Of a stretch of DNA of 64,000 nucleotides, positions 46,908 to 63,634 are shown piece by piece (position 1 is the stretch's first letter; the number at the start of each line of letters is the position of its first letter). The notes under the pieces were generated by a model. That model was not told where the DNA came from. It worked only from the letters and a program-made list of their open reading frames with translations, and did not search any database. The stretch is taken from positions 124,001 to 188,000 of the forward strand of contig CAWFOC010000012.1 of the NCBI GenBank assembly GCA_963817395.1, given 5' to 3'. The stretch comes from CAWGYQ01 sp963817395 (GTDB lineage: Bacteria; Acidobacteriota; Vicinamibacteria; Vicinamibacterales; CAVPJW01). A program made the translations under genes and the position numbers.

Positions 46908-46973
46908 GCCCGGCTCAGCCGCGACGGCTCAGCATCGCACCGGCCCGTCGTCGGCCGCAAGCCGATGTTGGGC
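46908..46973 (+). repeat. attC-like imperfect palindrome, left copy
   Basis: The stretch folds as GCCCGGCTCAGCCGCGACGG, a loop, and CGTCGTCGGCCGCAAGCCGA closing with GTTGGGC (46967-46973), which matches the integron core-site consensus GTTRRRY. The right arm shares 18 of 20 bases (GTCGGCyGCAAGCCGATGkT) with the copy at 47581. The left end is GCCC rather than a full RYYYAAC core. It is directly upstream of the SDR start and 30 bases before the DinB gene start. Confidence 0.45.
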
Positions 46974-47003
46974 GGAGAGGATAAAATCACACGTATCGAC
47001 AAC

Positions 47004-47513
47004 ATGCCGGATACCCCCATGCGAACGACAGACATGCGTCTCGTCCTCACGCGCCTGTTTTCCGAGCTCGTCGACGGCGCGAGCGATCCAGCCGGTGCCT
47101 TTATTCTCAATTCCGGAGACGTGGGGCTGCTGCGATCGCTGGTGAAGCTATCGGCCGCCGACGCGTCTCGCTCGGTCAACGACGGTGCGACGATTGCCGC
47201 GCATGCGCAGCACCTGCGCTACGGGCTTTCGCTGATGAATCGGTCGGCGAACGAAGGCGGCAATCCGTTCGCCGATGCGAAATGGGACGAGGCCTGGAAA
47301 ACGTCCGACGTCGATGCGACCGAATGGGAACACATCCGAAACGGGTTGCGTGAAGAAGCGCACCGCTGGCTACAGGCCATGAGCGCGCCGCGTGACGTGA
47401 CCGAGGTGGAGCTGACCTGGATGGTCGCGACCATCGCTCACCTGGCCTATCACGTCGGCGCCATCAGGCAAATCGATAAGCAGACGCGGGGTCCACGAGA
47501 GGGAACGTTCTAG
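47004..47513 (+). CDS. DinB superfamily protein, possible gene cassette
   Basis: About 169 residues: TDMRLVLTRLFSELVDGASD, ADASRSVNDGATIAAHAQHL, GLSLMNRSANEGGNPFADAK and VATIAHLAYHVGAIRQIDKQ. The three conserved His positions of the four-helix DinB fold are in AAHAQH and HLAYH. A start at 47019 or 47034 is also possible. Unlike its neighbours it is on the plus strand, and it is flanked by related attC-like palindromes at 46908 and 47581, so it has the size and orientation of an integron gene cassette. Confidence 0.82.
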   Translation: MPDTPMRTTDMRLVLTRLFSELVDGASDPAGAFILNSGDVGLLRSLVKLSAADASRSVNDGATIAAHAQHLRYGLSLMNRSANEGGNPFADAKWDEAWKTSDVDATEWEHIRNGLREEAHRWLQAMSAPRDVTEVELTWMVATIAHLAYHVGAIRQIDKQTRGPREGTF

Positions 47514-47580
47514 AGCCACGTCGACGGCATTGACCGAACAGGATTGCCCGACCGGACCTCTCTACCGCCGCACTCGAGCC

Positions 47581-47651
47581 GCCCAATGCGCGGCTTCAGC
47601 GGCGGCGGCTCCGGCCTGGACGCAGCCGTCGGCTGCAAGCCGATGGTCGCC
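47581..47651 (+). repeat. attC-like imperfect palindrome, right copy
   Basis: Starts 68 bases after the DinB stop. Left arm GCCCAATGCGCGGCTTCAGC, then GGCGGCGGCT, a GC-rich loop, and right arm AGCCGTCGGCTGCAAGCCGA ending GGTCGCC. The arms pair as CGGCTT with AAGCCG, then AGC with GCT around a bulge, then CGGCGGCT with AGCCGTCG. GCCCAAT is one base off the RYYYAAC core; the far core is degraded. Overall length (71 bases) and bulged-stem layout fit attC sites. Confidence 0.45.
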
Positions 47652-47654
47652 CGC

Positions 47655-48137
47655 CTATTTCAGTTTGGCGTCCTTGATCCGCTCAGCGATCTTTTGGGCA
47701 ATCGGATGCACGAGCGTGCCGACGGACCCCGCACCCTGAGAAAAGAAGTTCGTCCGTATCGTGTCCGTGCGGTCGACGACTTTCTGGCCGGAGTTGTCGG
47801 TAATCTGATAGTGGATGTCAGTGGCTTCTCGACCAGAACCCAGGCCGATCACCATGCGCTTGGCCGCGTTGCCTGGACGCCACCCCGTGATCTCTCCACT
47901 CAGTGTGTAGACCGACCCTTGCGGAGCTGCCGGAGGTTCCGCAACGACGTCGAACTCCTTGCCGATCTGGACCCTCAGATCGGCCACCAGTTGCGTCTGC
48001 AGCAGTTTGACGTCGTAAGGCAATTCCACACCAGCTGCGAGCGTCAGTGGTTGGACGACGATGACACGCTTGCCTTGCGCAGCTAAACCAGCGGCTGCGG
48101 ACGCGAGGCCCACGATGAGCAGTAGCCATTTCTTCAT
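47655..48137 (-). CDS. DUF4410-like exported protein
   Basis: A 160-residue protein from ATG 48137: MKKWLLLIVGLASAAAGLAA is a signal peptide. The body has VIVVQPLTLAAGVELPYDVK, VADLRVQIGKEFDVVAEPPA, VYTLSGEITGWRPGNAAKRM, VIGLGSGREATDIHYQITDN. The Gly-rich turn before a strand, with the pattern of a DUF4410 outer-layer protein, is seen; the family has no reaction. The frame is open upstream to 48632 but the signal peptide fixes the start. Confidence 0.75.
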   Translation of the reverse strand: MKKWLLLIVGLASAAAGLAAQGKRVIVVQPLTLAAGVELPYDVKLLQTQLVADLRVQIGKEFDVVAEPPAAPQGSVYTLSGEITGWRPGNAAKRMVIGLGSGREATDIHYQITDNSGQKVVDRTDTIRTNFFSQGAGSVGTLVHPIAQKIAERIKDAKLK

Positions 48138-48308
48138 ACAAACTCTCTCGGACACCGTCGATGACTGGCCGGTCGGGCATCGGCGCCGGTAGTCGGTCGC
48201 GTTCGACAGTCTTAGGTAGCGAGATACTACTCCCAAGAGCGACCCGTACTCACGACACAATCCGCGGGCGGCGCCGTCGGCCCGCGCCGCGAACCTTGGA
48301 GGCATGCC

Positions 48309-48415
48309 GCACGGGCGACAGACGGCGAACCGGCCGGAGGCCAGACTGCCGCGCAACTCATGGAGTTGCGCGGGTCGCAACCCCTCGCCGCTGGAGGAAC
48401 GGTTCGCCGGCGTGC
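48309..48415. other. nested inverted-repeat structure in the 498-base gap before the rpoC terminator
   Basis: Between 48138 and 48635 I see no gene. Inside lies a nested structure: outer GCACG/CGTGC (48309-48313 with 48411-48415), a ten-base stem CGGCGAACCG/CGGTTCGCCG (48323-48332 with 48400-48409), and a perfect eleven-base stem CCGCGCAACTC/GAGTTGCGCGG (48349-48359 with 48363-48373) with a three-base loop. It could be a structured RNA, a recombination site or a mobile-element relic. Strand is undetermined. Confidence 0.5.
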
Positions 48416-48554
48416 CGACGGTTCGCAAGCGGGACGACGGCGCCGGCCGCGAGATGGCGTGAAGATTGCGAGTCGGAATCAGGCCGGCAGGAATCGTTCT
48501 GAGACGATGTCCGAGCGAACATCGCCGGTTAGCAGGAACGTGAGGGACACCGTA

Positions 48555-48590
48555 CAAAACAAAACGGGCGGCGATCCACGATCGCCGCCC
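48555..48590 (-). terminator. Rho-independent terminator of the rpoBC transcript
   Basis: On the minus strand a perfect ten-base stem (GGGCGGCGAT with ATCGCCGCCC) with a five-base loop is followed by GTTTTGTTTTG. It begins 45 bases after the rpoC stop and is the strongest terminator-like hairpin in the window. Confidence 0.88.
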
Positions 48591-48635
48591 GCTCCATAGT
48601 TGGCTCCGGACCCGAAGGTCCGCGAGCATCACCCG

Positions 48636-52848
<4,213 letters not shown>

Positions 52849-52875
52849 TCAATGAACCTCAGAGTCTGACGGTGG

Positions 52876-57195
<4,320 letters not shown>

Positions 57196-57315
57196 CTGTC
57201 AAAAACCTCTCGGGCGCCGGCTCCAGGCTTCGGGCTCCTGGGCGGCCGCCATCAGGCTTGCGGGGCTCCCGGCACCCGGGCCGGGAATCGAGCTCAGCAC
57301 GCGAGCGCGTTGGTG

Positions 57316-57356
57316 CTCCAGACCAGGACTTCACGCCGGAAGTCCACGGTCCGGAG
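57316..57356 (-). promoter_or_regulatory. hairpin in the rplL-rpoB spacer, candidate attenuator/processing site
   Basis: In this 182-base spacer the transcript can form a stem of GCTCCGGACC (one mismatch) over a seven-pair GGACTTC/GAAGTCC helix with a six-base loop. No T-run follows, so it is not a simple terminator. In E. coli the same spacer contains an attenuator and an RNase III cleavage hairpin, which makes an equivalent role a reasonable inference. No gene is seen in this spacer. Confidence 0.5.
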
Positions 57357-57377
57357 CCGGACGGCGTCGCGTCGGCG

Positions 57378-57773
57378 CTACTTGACTTCGACCTTCGCGC
57401 CGACTTCCTCGAACTTCTTCTTGATGGCAGCGGCCTCGTCCTTCGACACGCCTTCCTTGAGCACTTTGGGCGCGCCTTCGACGAGGTCCTTGGCCTCCTT
57501 GAGTCCCAGGCTGGTGACTTCGCGGACGACCTTGATCACGTTGATCTTCTTCTCGCCCACTTCGGTGAGGGAGACCGTGAACTCGGTCTGTTCTTCGGCA
57601 GGCGCCGCCGCGCCTGCGGCCGCCGCGCCACCGCCGCCCGCCATCGCCATCGGCATGGCCGCCGCGGCCGACACGCCGAGCTCCTGCTCGAGCGCCTTGA
57701 CGAGCTGCGAGAGCTCGAGCACGCTGATTCCCTTGATGTAGTCGATGACCTGCTGCTGGTTCAGTCCGGACAT
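57378..57773 (-). CDS. rplL: 50S ribosomal protein L7/L12
   Basis: A 131-residue protein with the N-terminal dimer helices MSGLNQQQVIDYIKGISVLE and LVKALEQELGVSAAAAMPMA, an Ala/Gly-rich hinge, and the conserved C-terminal domain FTVSLTEVGEKKINVIKVVR, REVTSLGLKEAKDLVEGAPK and VSKDEAAAIKKKFEEVGAKV. Length and domain order are normal. It forms the ribosome stalk with L10 and follows rplJ in the operon. Confidence 0.98.
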   Translation of the reverse strand: MSGLNQQQVIDYIKGISVLELSQLVKALEQELGVSAAAAMPMAMAGGGGAAAAGAAAPAEEQTEFTVSLTEVGEKKINVIKVVREVTSLGLKEAKDLVEGAPKVLKEGVSKDEAAAIKKKFEEVGAKVEVK

Positions 57774-57793
57774 GTCGCTATCTCCTCTTGGCT

Positions 57794-58426
57794 TCAGACC
57801 TCGGGCTTCGGGCTGCAGGCCTGAAGCGCTCCGGCTCGAAAATGATCCACGTTCCTACGATTCCGCTCGTCCGAGTCAATCGGGATCCAGCCTCCGGCTG
57901 TCTCCCGCGTCCGCTTGCGCTCTGCCTGCACCAGGACACTCAGCAGATCGCGCGGCGCAGCATTCAACACGCTCACGAACTGCACCATCGGCCCCTGCAG
58001 GACGAAGAGCAGCTTGGCGTACAGCTCGGGCTTGCCCGGCAGCGACGCCAGCTCGGTAACTTCTCCCGCTTTCACCGCGCGGCCCTGCACCACCGCGGCC
58101 TTGATCTGCAGCGCCGGCGCCGTCTTGGCGAAGGTCGTCAGCGTCTTCGCCAGCGCCACCGGATCCGCGCCCGTATACGCCACGGCCGTCGTGCCCTCGA
58201 AGAACGGCTCGAGGCTCTCGAACGCGGTGCCCTTGAGCGCCCGCTTCGCGAGCGTGTTCTTGACCACCTTGTAGCGGGACTTCGTGGAGCGGATCTGGCG
58301 GCGCAGCTCTGTGACCTGCGGCACCTTCAGCCCCTTGTAATCCACGAGAATCGCGGTTTCCGATCCGCGAAAGGCGTCGCTCAGCTGCTCGAGCTCCGCT
58401 TCCTTTTCCGACCGTGTAACTGCCAT
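57794..58426 (-). CDS. rplJ: 50S ribosomal protein L10, with an unusual C-terminal tail
   Basis: ATG at 58426 starts MAVTRSEKEAELEQLSDAFR, then ETAILVDYKGLKVPQVTELR, YKVVKNTLAKRALKGTAFES and FVSVLNAAPRDLLSVLVQAE, all normal L10 features. The family usually ends near residue 175; here about 35 more residues follow (ERNRRNVDHFRAGALQACSP). The tail is unlike the domain and runs over a GC-rich spacer with the partial inverted repeat GGCTTCGGGC. A frame error near the end or a real extension are both possible. It binds 23S rRNA and L12 dimers. Confidence 0.93.
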   Translation of the reverse strand: MAVTRSEKEAELEQLSDAFRGSETAILVDYKGLKVPQVTELRRQIRSTKSRYKVVKNTLAKRALKGTAFESLEPFFEGTTAVAYTGADPVALAKTLTTFAKTAPALQIKAAVVQGRAVKAGEVTELASLPGKPELYAKLLFVLQGPMVQFVSVLNAAPRDLLSVLVQAERKRTRETAGGWIPIDSDERNRRNVDHFRAGALQACSPKPEV

Positions 58427-58468
58427 CACCGATCCTTGTTGGCTCCCGGCGAACGCCTGGCGCCTCGC

Positions 58469-59170
58469 CTAGTGCTTCGCCGACGCTTCCACCGCCGTCG
58501 TATCAATCGCGATCCCCGGTCCCATCGTCGACGACACGGTGACGCTTCTCAGGTATTTCCCCTTGGCCGCGGCCGGCTTCGCCCTGATGACGCTGTCGAC
58601 GAGCGCGTGCGCGTTGGCCACGAGGTGCGGCGTCGGAAACGAGACCTTGCCGAGCGGCGCGTGAATGATGCCGGTCTTGTCCACTCGGAACTCGACCTTG
58701 CCGGCCTTGATCTCGCGCACGGCTTTCGCAATCTCGAACGTCACGGTGCCGGTCTTGGGGTTGGGCATGAGTCCCCGCGGACCGAGCACCTTGCCCAACC
58801 GGCCGACCGCTTTCATCATGTCGGGCGTCGCGACGACGGCATCGAAGTCGAGCCAGCCGCCCTGGATCTTCTCGACGAGCTCCTCGCCGCCGACGAGGTC
58901 GGCGCCGGCTTCCTCGGCTTCCTTCTGCTTTTCACCACCCGCGATCGCGAGCACCCGCTTGGTCCTGCCGAGCCCATGCGGCAATACGACCGTGCCACGG
59001 ACCATCTGGTCGGCGTGCTTGGGGTCGACACCCAGGCGGAGCGCCATCTCGACGGTCTCGTCGAACTTGGCGAACTTCACTTTCTGAACGAGCGGCATCG
59101 CGTCTTCGATGGTGTAGGCACCCGGCTTCACCTGCTGCTTCGCGGCCGCGAATTTCTTTCCGGACGGCAT
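58469..59170 (-). CDS. rplA: 50S ribosomal protein L1
   Basis: A 233-residue intact protein: KPGAYTIEDAMPLVQKVKFA, VEMALRLGVDPKHADQMVRG, TVVLPHGLGRTKRVLAIAGG and GKVLGPRGLMPNPKTGTVTF are the L1 signature segments. The C-terminus ends SVTVSSTMGPGIAIDTTAVE. It binds the 23S rRNA L1 stalk. It lies between rplK and rplJ in the standard order. The spacing to rplJ is 42 bases, so the usual L1/L10 feedback sites would have to lie in these short spacers. Confidence 0.98.
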   Translation of the reverse strand: MPSGKKFAAAKQQVKPGAYTIEDAMPLVQKVKFAKFDETVEMALRLGVDPKHADQMVRGTVVLPHGLGRTKRVLAIAGGEKQKEAEEAGADLVGGEELVEKIQGGWLDFDAVVATPDMMKAVGRLGKVLGPRGLMPNPKTGTVTFEIAKAVREIKAGKVEFRVDKTGIIHAPLGKVSFPTPHLVANAHALVDSVIRAKPAAAKGKYLRSVTVSSTMGPGIAIDTTAVEASAKH

Positions 59171-59186
59171 AAACGGAATCCTTCTC

Positions 59187-59609
59187 TTACCCGATGACGT
59201 CGAGGCCCATCGACCGGGCCGTGCCGGCCACGGTCTTCACCGCGGCTTCCAGTGATTCGCAATTGAGGTCGGGCATCTTGGTCTTCGCGATCTCCTCCAC
59301 CTGTTTCTTCGTCACCGTGCCGACCTTGGTCTTGTTCGGCTCGCCCGACCCCTTGGCGATGTTCGCGGCGCGCTTGAGCAGCACGGCCGCCGGAGGGGTC
59401 TTGGTGATGAAGGTGTAGGACCGATCGGTATAGACGGTCACGACGACCGGGATGATCAGCCCTTCCTGGCTCGCGGTCTTCGCGTTGAAGTTCTTGCAGA
59501 AGTCCATGATGTTGACGCCGTGCGGGCCGAGCGCGGTGCCCACGGGCGGCGCCGGCGTCGCCTTGCCGGCGGCAATCTGGAGCTTCACGAGGGTCTGAAT
59601 CTTCTTCAT
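59187..59609 (-). CDS. rplK: 50S ribosomal protein L11
   Basis: A 140-residue intact protein with MKKIQTLVKLQIAAGKATPA, the PPVGTALGPHGVNIMDFCKN segment that binds the GTPase-associated rRNA, and PDLNCESLEAAVKTVAGTAR with MGLDVIG at the end. It follows nusG after three bases and precedes rplA after 16. Position and length are standard. Confidence 0.98.
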   Translation of the reverse strand: MKKIQTLVKLQIAAGKATPAPPVGTALGPHGVNIMDFCKNFNAKTASQEGLIIPVVVTVYTDRSYTFITKTPPAAVLLKRAANIAKGSGEPNKTKVGTVTKKQVEEIAKTKMPDLNCESLEAAVKTVAGTARSMGLDVIG

Positions 59610-59611
59610 AC

Positions 59612-60154
59612 CTAGATTTTCTCAACCTGCAGGAAGTCGAGCTCCACGGGCGTGGATCGACCGAAGATCGTCACCATCACTTTGAGCGTGTTGCGATCGA
59701 GATTCACGTCCTCGACCACACCGTTGAAGCTGGTGAACGGGCCCTCGTTGATGCGCACCTGCTCACCCTTCTCGAACATGTACTTCGGCTTCGGCTTCTC
59801 GGCCGCCGTGCGCACCTGCGTGAGAATCTGCTCGACTTCCTCGCGGCTGAGCGGGGTGGGCCGCACACCGGCACCCACGAAGCCCGTGACCTTGGGCGTG
59901 TTCTTCACCACGTGCCAGCCGTTGTCGGACATGTTCATCTCGACCAGGATGTAGCCGGGAAAGAACCGCTTGGCGGTCACCACCTTCTTGCCGCCGCGCA
60001 TCTCCACCACGTCCTCGGTCGGAATGAGGATCTCGCCGATCTCGTCCCCCAGGCCGTAGGCCTGCACCCGCTGCGCGAGCGACTCGGCGACTTTCTTTTC
60101 GAAGCCCGAGTAGGTGTGCACGATGTACCACTGCTTAGTGCTAACGTCCGTCAT
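59612..60154 (-). CDS. nusG: transcription termination/antitermination protein NusG
   Basis: A 180-residue protein from ATG 60154: TKQWYIVHTYSGFEKKVAES, VTAKRFFPGYILVEMNMSDN, GWHVVKNTPKVTGFVGAGVR and the KOW part FEKGEQVRINEGPFTSFNGV. It binds RNA polymerase and Rho or S10. The start overlaps the secE stop (ATGA), so the two are translationally coupled. An open frame continues upstream through secE but is shadow. Confidence 0.97.
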   Translation of the reverse strand: MTDVSTKQWYIVHTYSGFEKKVAESLAQRVQAYGLGDEIGEILIPTEDVVEMRGGKKVVTAKRFFPGYILVEMNMSDNGWHVVKNTPKVTGFVGAGVRPTPLSREEVEQILTQVRTAAEKPKPKYMFEKGEQVRINEGPFTSFNGVVEDVNLDRNTLKVMVTIFGRSTPVELDFLQVEKI

Positions 60155-60429
60155 GCCGCGCCAAACCGCCGGAAGACCCAGCTCACGAGCGAGTTGAGGA
60201 GAAAGTCGACGCCAAAGAGGTACATCCCGAAGAAGATCGAGGTCAGGATGACGACGAGGGTCGTGGCGTACACTTCTTTCCGCGAGGGCCAGGTAACGCG
60301 CTTCAGCTCGTTGCGCACCTCGACGAGGAACGTGCGCGCGTCGCGCCACCAGCGCGCCGGACGCCGCAGCCAGCTGTCGTCGTCGGCTTCGCGCGTCCTG
60401 GGGGGCGCCGCTTTTACGTTGTCGAGCAC
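60151..60429 (-). CDS. secE: preprotein translocase subunit SecE
   Basis: A 92-residue protein with one membrane helix (TTLVVILTSIFFGMYLFGVD) after the conserved cytoplasmic FLVEVRNELKRVTWPSRKEV segment. This single-helix form is the usual SecE of most bacteria other than E. coli. It clamps SecY. It ends four bases into nusG and follows tRNA-Trp. Confidence 0.95.
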   Translation of the reverse strand: MLDNVKAAPPRTREADDDSWLRRPARWWRDARTFLVEVRNELKRVTWPSRKEVYATTLVVILTSIFFGMYLFGVDFLLNSLVSWVFRRFGAA

Positions 60430-60513
60430 GGCCTGATCCTCGTATTGCTGTCGAACGCCGCGGGCTCCCGGCGCCGGCGCTCATCGCCGACGAACGGAAC
60501 CCGACCCTGAATC

Positions 60514-60589
60514 TGGCAGGCCAGGAGGGAATCGAACCCCCAGCCCCCGGTTTTGGAGACCGGTGCTCTACCAGTTGAGCTACTGGCCT
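60514..60589 (-). tRNA. trnW: tRNA-Trp (CCA)
   Basis: A 76-nt cloverleaf with CCA encoded: acceptor AGGCCAG/CTGGCCT, D arm AGCTCAACTGGTAGAGCA, anticodon stem CGGTC/... with loop CTCCAAA giving anticodon CCA, and T arm GGGGGTTCGATTCCCTCC. It lies between rpmG and secE as in many bacteria. Confidence 0.95.
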
Positions 60590-60599
60590 TCATCCTGGC

Positions 60600-60748
60600 C
60601 TATTTGCTCTCCTTGTGCTCCGTATGCGTCCGGCACCACGGGCAGAACTTCTTCAGCGTGAGGCGCTCGCTCGACTTCTTCTTGTTCTTCGTCGTGCTGT
60701 AATTGCGCCGCTTGCACTCACCGCACGCGAGAGTGATGATGTCGCGCA

Positions 60749-60749
<1 letters not shown>
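60600..60749 (-). CDS. rpmG: 50S ribosomal protein L33
   Basis: A 49-residue protein, too short for most gene finders here: MRDIITLACGECKRRNYSTT, KNKKKSSERLTLKKFCPWCR. It has two Cys-x-x-Cys pairs (CGEC and CPWC), so it is the zinc-binding form of L33. The ATG overlaps the tuf stop (TAATG), and tRNA-Trp follows 11 bases after the stop. Length and sequence are standard. Confidence 0.95.
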
Positions 60750-61948
<1,199 letters not shown>

Positions 61949-61987
61949 TGACGTGATCCTCGTCGTGCGTAGCAGCTGGTTGCTATC

Positions 61988-62063
<76 letters not shown>

Positions 62064-62181
62064 CTTCGCTGACCGCCCGCTGCGCGGGCCGGCTCCGGCC
62101 GACAAGTCGGCCCGTCCGCGCTCCGCTGACAGCCGCCCGTGAGATTCGACGGGCAAACCCGCGGCGCCGTTACCCTGAATT

Positions 62182-62237
62182 GCTGGCGTGCCGGCCGAGA
62201 CCGGGAGCGTCCGGCGCCGCGCTGGCGTGCCAGCCGA
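62182..62237. repeat. 17-base direct repeat in the tRNA-Thr/tRNA-Gly spacer
   Basis: GCTGGCGTGCCGGCCGA at 62182 recurs as GCTGGCGTGCCAGCCGA at 62221, 39 bases apart with one mismatch. The period matches the roughly 38-base repeats in the next tRNA spacer. No gene in this spacer. Confidence 0.5.
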
Positions 62238-62257
62238 AGCCGCATCGCGGCGATGGC

Positions 62258-62332
62258 TGGAGCGGGAGACGGGGATCGAACCCGCGACCAACAGCTTGGA
62301 AGGCTGTGACTCTACCACTGAGTTACTCCCGC
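62258..62332 (-). tRNA. trnG: tRNA-Gly (TCC)
   Basis: A 75-nt cloverleaf with encoded CCA: acceptor GCGGGAG/CTCCCGC, D arm AACTCAGTGGTAGAGT, anticodon stem ACAGC/GCTGT with loop CTTCCAA (anticodon TCC), T arm GCGGGTTCGATCCCCGT. Confidence 0.95.
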
Positions 62333-62347
62333 CTTCGTTTCGCTTCG

Positions 62348-62441
62348 CTCAACTTCGGCGCGGCCGGCCCGCGATGCTTCCGCGCTCATTTCGGCGTAGC
62401 CCGCCTCCCGACATTCGCCGCCGCTCACCTTCGGCGCGGCC
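62348..62441. repeat. three degenerate 38-base tandem repeats in the tRNA-Gly/tRNA-Tyr spacer
   Basis: CTCAACTTCGGCGCGGCC (62348), CTCATTTCGGCGTAGCC (62385) and CTCACCTTCGGCGCGGCC (62424) lie at 37-39 base spacing. The 13-mer CTTCGGCGCGGCC is exact in the first and third. The 233-base spacer holds no gene. Role unknown. Confidence 0.5.
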
Positions 62442-62566
62442 AGCCGCCGCGCTGCTCTCACCCACGCCGTCCGACTGCGCCGCACGCTCCCGCGAGCAGG
62501 CTGGCCTCCAACCCGACCGACACGCCGCGTTCGAGCTCCCCCGACGGGCCCAGGCGCGCGGAAGGC

Positions 62567-62653
62567 TGGTGGCGAGGGGAGGATTCGAACCTCCGAAGCC
62601 ACTGGGGCGACAGATTTACAGTCTGTTGCGTTTGACCGCTCCGCAACCTCGCC
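62567..62653 (-). tRNA. trnY: tRNA-Tyr (GTA)
   Basis: An 87-nt class II tRNA with encoded CCA: acceptor GGCGAGG/CCTCGCC, anticodon stem CAGAC/... with loop containing GTA, a long variable arm (CGCCCCAGTGGCTTC), T arm GGAGGTTCGAATCCTCC. The long arm and GTA anticodon identify Tyr. Confidence 0.95.
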
Positions 62654-62773
62654 AGATACCACGTTCGGGGCGCAGCCGTCTCTCAGAGGCATCCGCGCTG
62701 CGGCCATTTCGTTCAACTGTGCTGGATTCAGTCGAGCTTCGGCGTCAACCCTTGCAGATTCGCGCCCGATTTG

Positions 62774-62850
62774 TGGAGCTGGCGAAGGGATTTGAACCCC
62801 CGACCCGCTGATTACAAATCAGCTGCTCTACCGGGCTGAGCTACGCCAGC
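62774..62850 (-). tRNA. trnT: tRNA-Thr (TGT)
   Basis: A 77-nt cloverleaf with encoded CCA: acceptor GCTGGCG/CGCCAGC, D arm AGCTCAGCCCGGTAGAGC, anticodon stem GCTGA/TCAGC with loop TTTGTAA (anticodon TGT), T arm GGGGGTTCAAATCCCTT. First gene of the tRNA-tuf cluster. Confidence 0.95.
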
Positions 62851-62860
62851 CAAAACCCAG

Positions 62861-62890
62861 ATTCTAGCAGAACCTGTGCCAGCGGCGCAA
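62861..62890 (-). promoter_or_regulatory. sigma70-type promoter of the tRNA-tuf operon
   Basis: On the minus strand TTGCGC (62890-62885) and TAGAAT (62866-62861) are separated by 18 bases. The -10 box ends about ten bases before the first base of tRNA-Thr(TGT), a normal distance for a stable-RNA promoter. The -35 box abuts the rlmB stop codon. Confidence 0.7.
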
Positions 62891-63634
62891 CTATTTGAGT
62901 CCCCGCCCCAATCGCTGGCGGACCGCCTCGAACAGCACAATACCCGCGGCCACCGAAACGTTCAGGCTGGCCACGCGGCCCCTCATCGGAATCCGGACGA
63001 GATGGTCACAGTTCTCGCGAACCAGCCGTCGCAAACCGTCGCCTTCGCTGCCCAGAACGAGCGCGGTGGGCAGCGTAAAATCCACTTCATCGTATCGCCT
63101 GGGGGCGTCGGCAGCCAGTCCCACCTTCCACACCCCCAGCTCGCTCAACTGGTCGAGCGCGCGCGCGACGTTGACGACGCTCGCCACCCGGACGTGCGCC
63201 AGCGCGCCCGCCGATGCCCGGGCCGTCGCGGCGTCAAGCGGCGCCGCGCGGCGCGTCTGGCGAATCACCCCGTCGGCGCCGGCCGCATCGACGGCGCGAA
63301 CCACTGCGCCCACGTTGTGCGAGTCCTCGACGCCGTCGAGGACGACGATCAGCGCGGGGTGATCCGGCTCGACGAGATCGCCGACGCCGTAGTCGCCAAC
63401 CCGGACGTCGGCCACCACACCCTGGTGCGGAGCGCCGCGCGCCAGCCGATCGAGCGTCACCGCTTCGACGCGTTCCACCGTGACGCCGTGCTCACCGGCA
63501 AGGCGCTGCACCTCCCGCACGCGCGCGTCATCGCGGTGGCCAACCCGCACCAGATTGACACGGCCCGCGCGCAGGGCCTCGAGAACCGGGTTCAGGCCGC
63601 AGATGACGAGCGTGCCGCGGCGTGATTCAGACAT
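62891..63634 (-). CDS. rlmB: TrmH/SpoU family rRNA 2'-O-methyltransferase (RlmB-like)
   Basis: About 247 residues from ATG 63634 (MSESRRGTLVICGLNPVLEA). The N-terminal RNA-binding domain precedes the SpoU domain with motif 1 VVLDGVEDSHNVGAVVRAVD, motif 2 LVLGSEGDGLRRLVRENCDH and motif 3 IPMRGRVASLNVSVAAGIVL. This knotted methyltransferase fold modifies 23S rRNA (G2251 in E. coli RlmB) or a related site; the exact target is inferred. The start overlaps the gltX stop by eight bases. Confidence 0.9.
   Translation of the reverse strand: MSESRRGTLVICGLNPVLEALRAGRVNLVRVGHRDDARVREVQRLAGEHGVTVERVEAVTLDRLARGAPHQGVVADVRVGDYGVGDLVEPDHPALIVVLDGVEDSHNVGAVVRAVDAAGADGVIRQTRRAAPLDAATARASAGALAHVRVASVVNVARALDQLSELGVWKVGLAADAPRRYDEVDFTLPTALVLGSEGDGLRRLVRENCDHLVRIPMRGRVASLNVSVAAGIVLFEAVRQRLGRGLK

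Noticed and set aside
46116..47003. An in-frame upstream extension of the DinB gene on the plus strand
   Set aside because: It lies opposite the SDR gene and shows no conserved pattern; the DinB domain begins only at about 47034.
62345..62441. CRISPR array
   Set aside because: The three repeats in the tRNA spacer are degenerate, too few, and the spacers are not distinct units; no cas gene is present.
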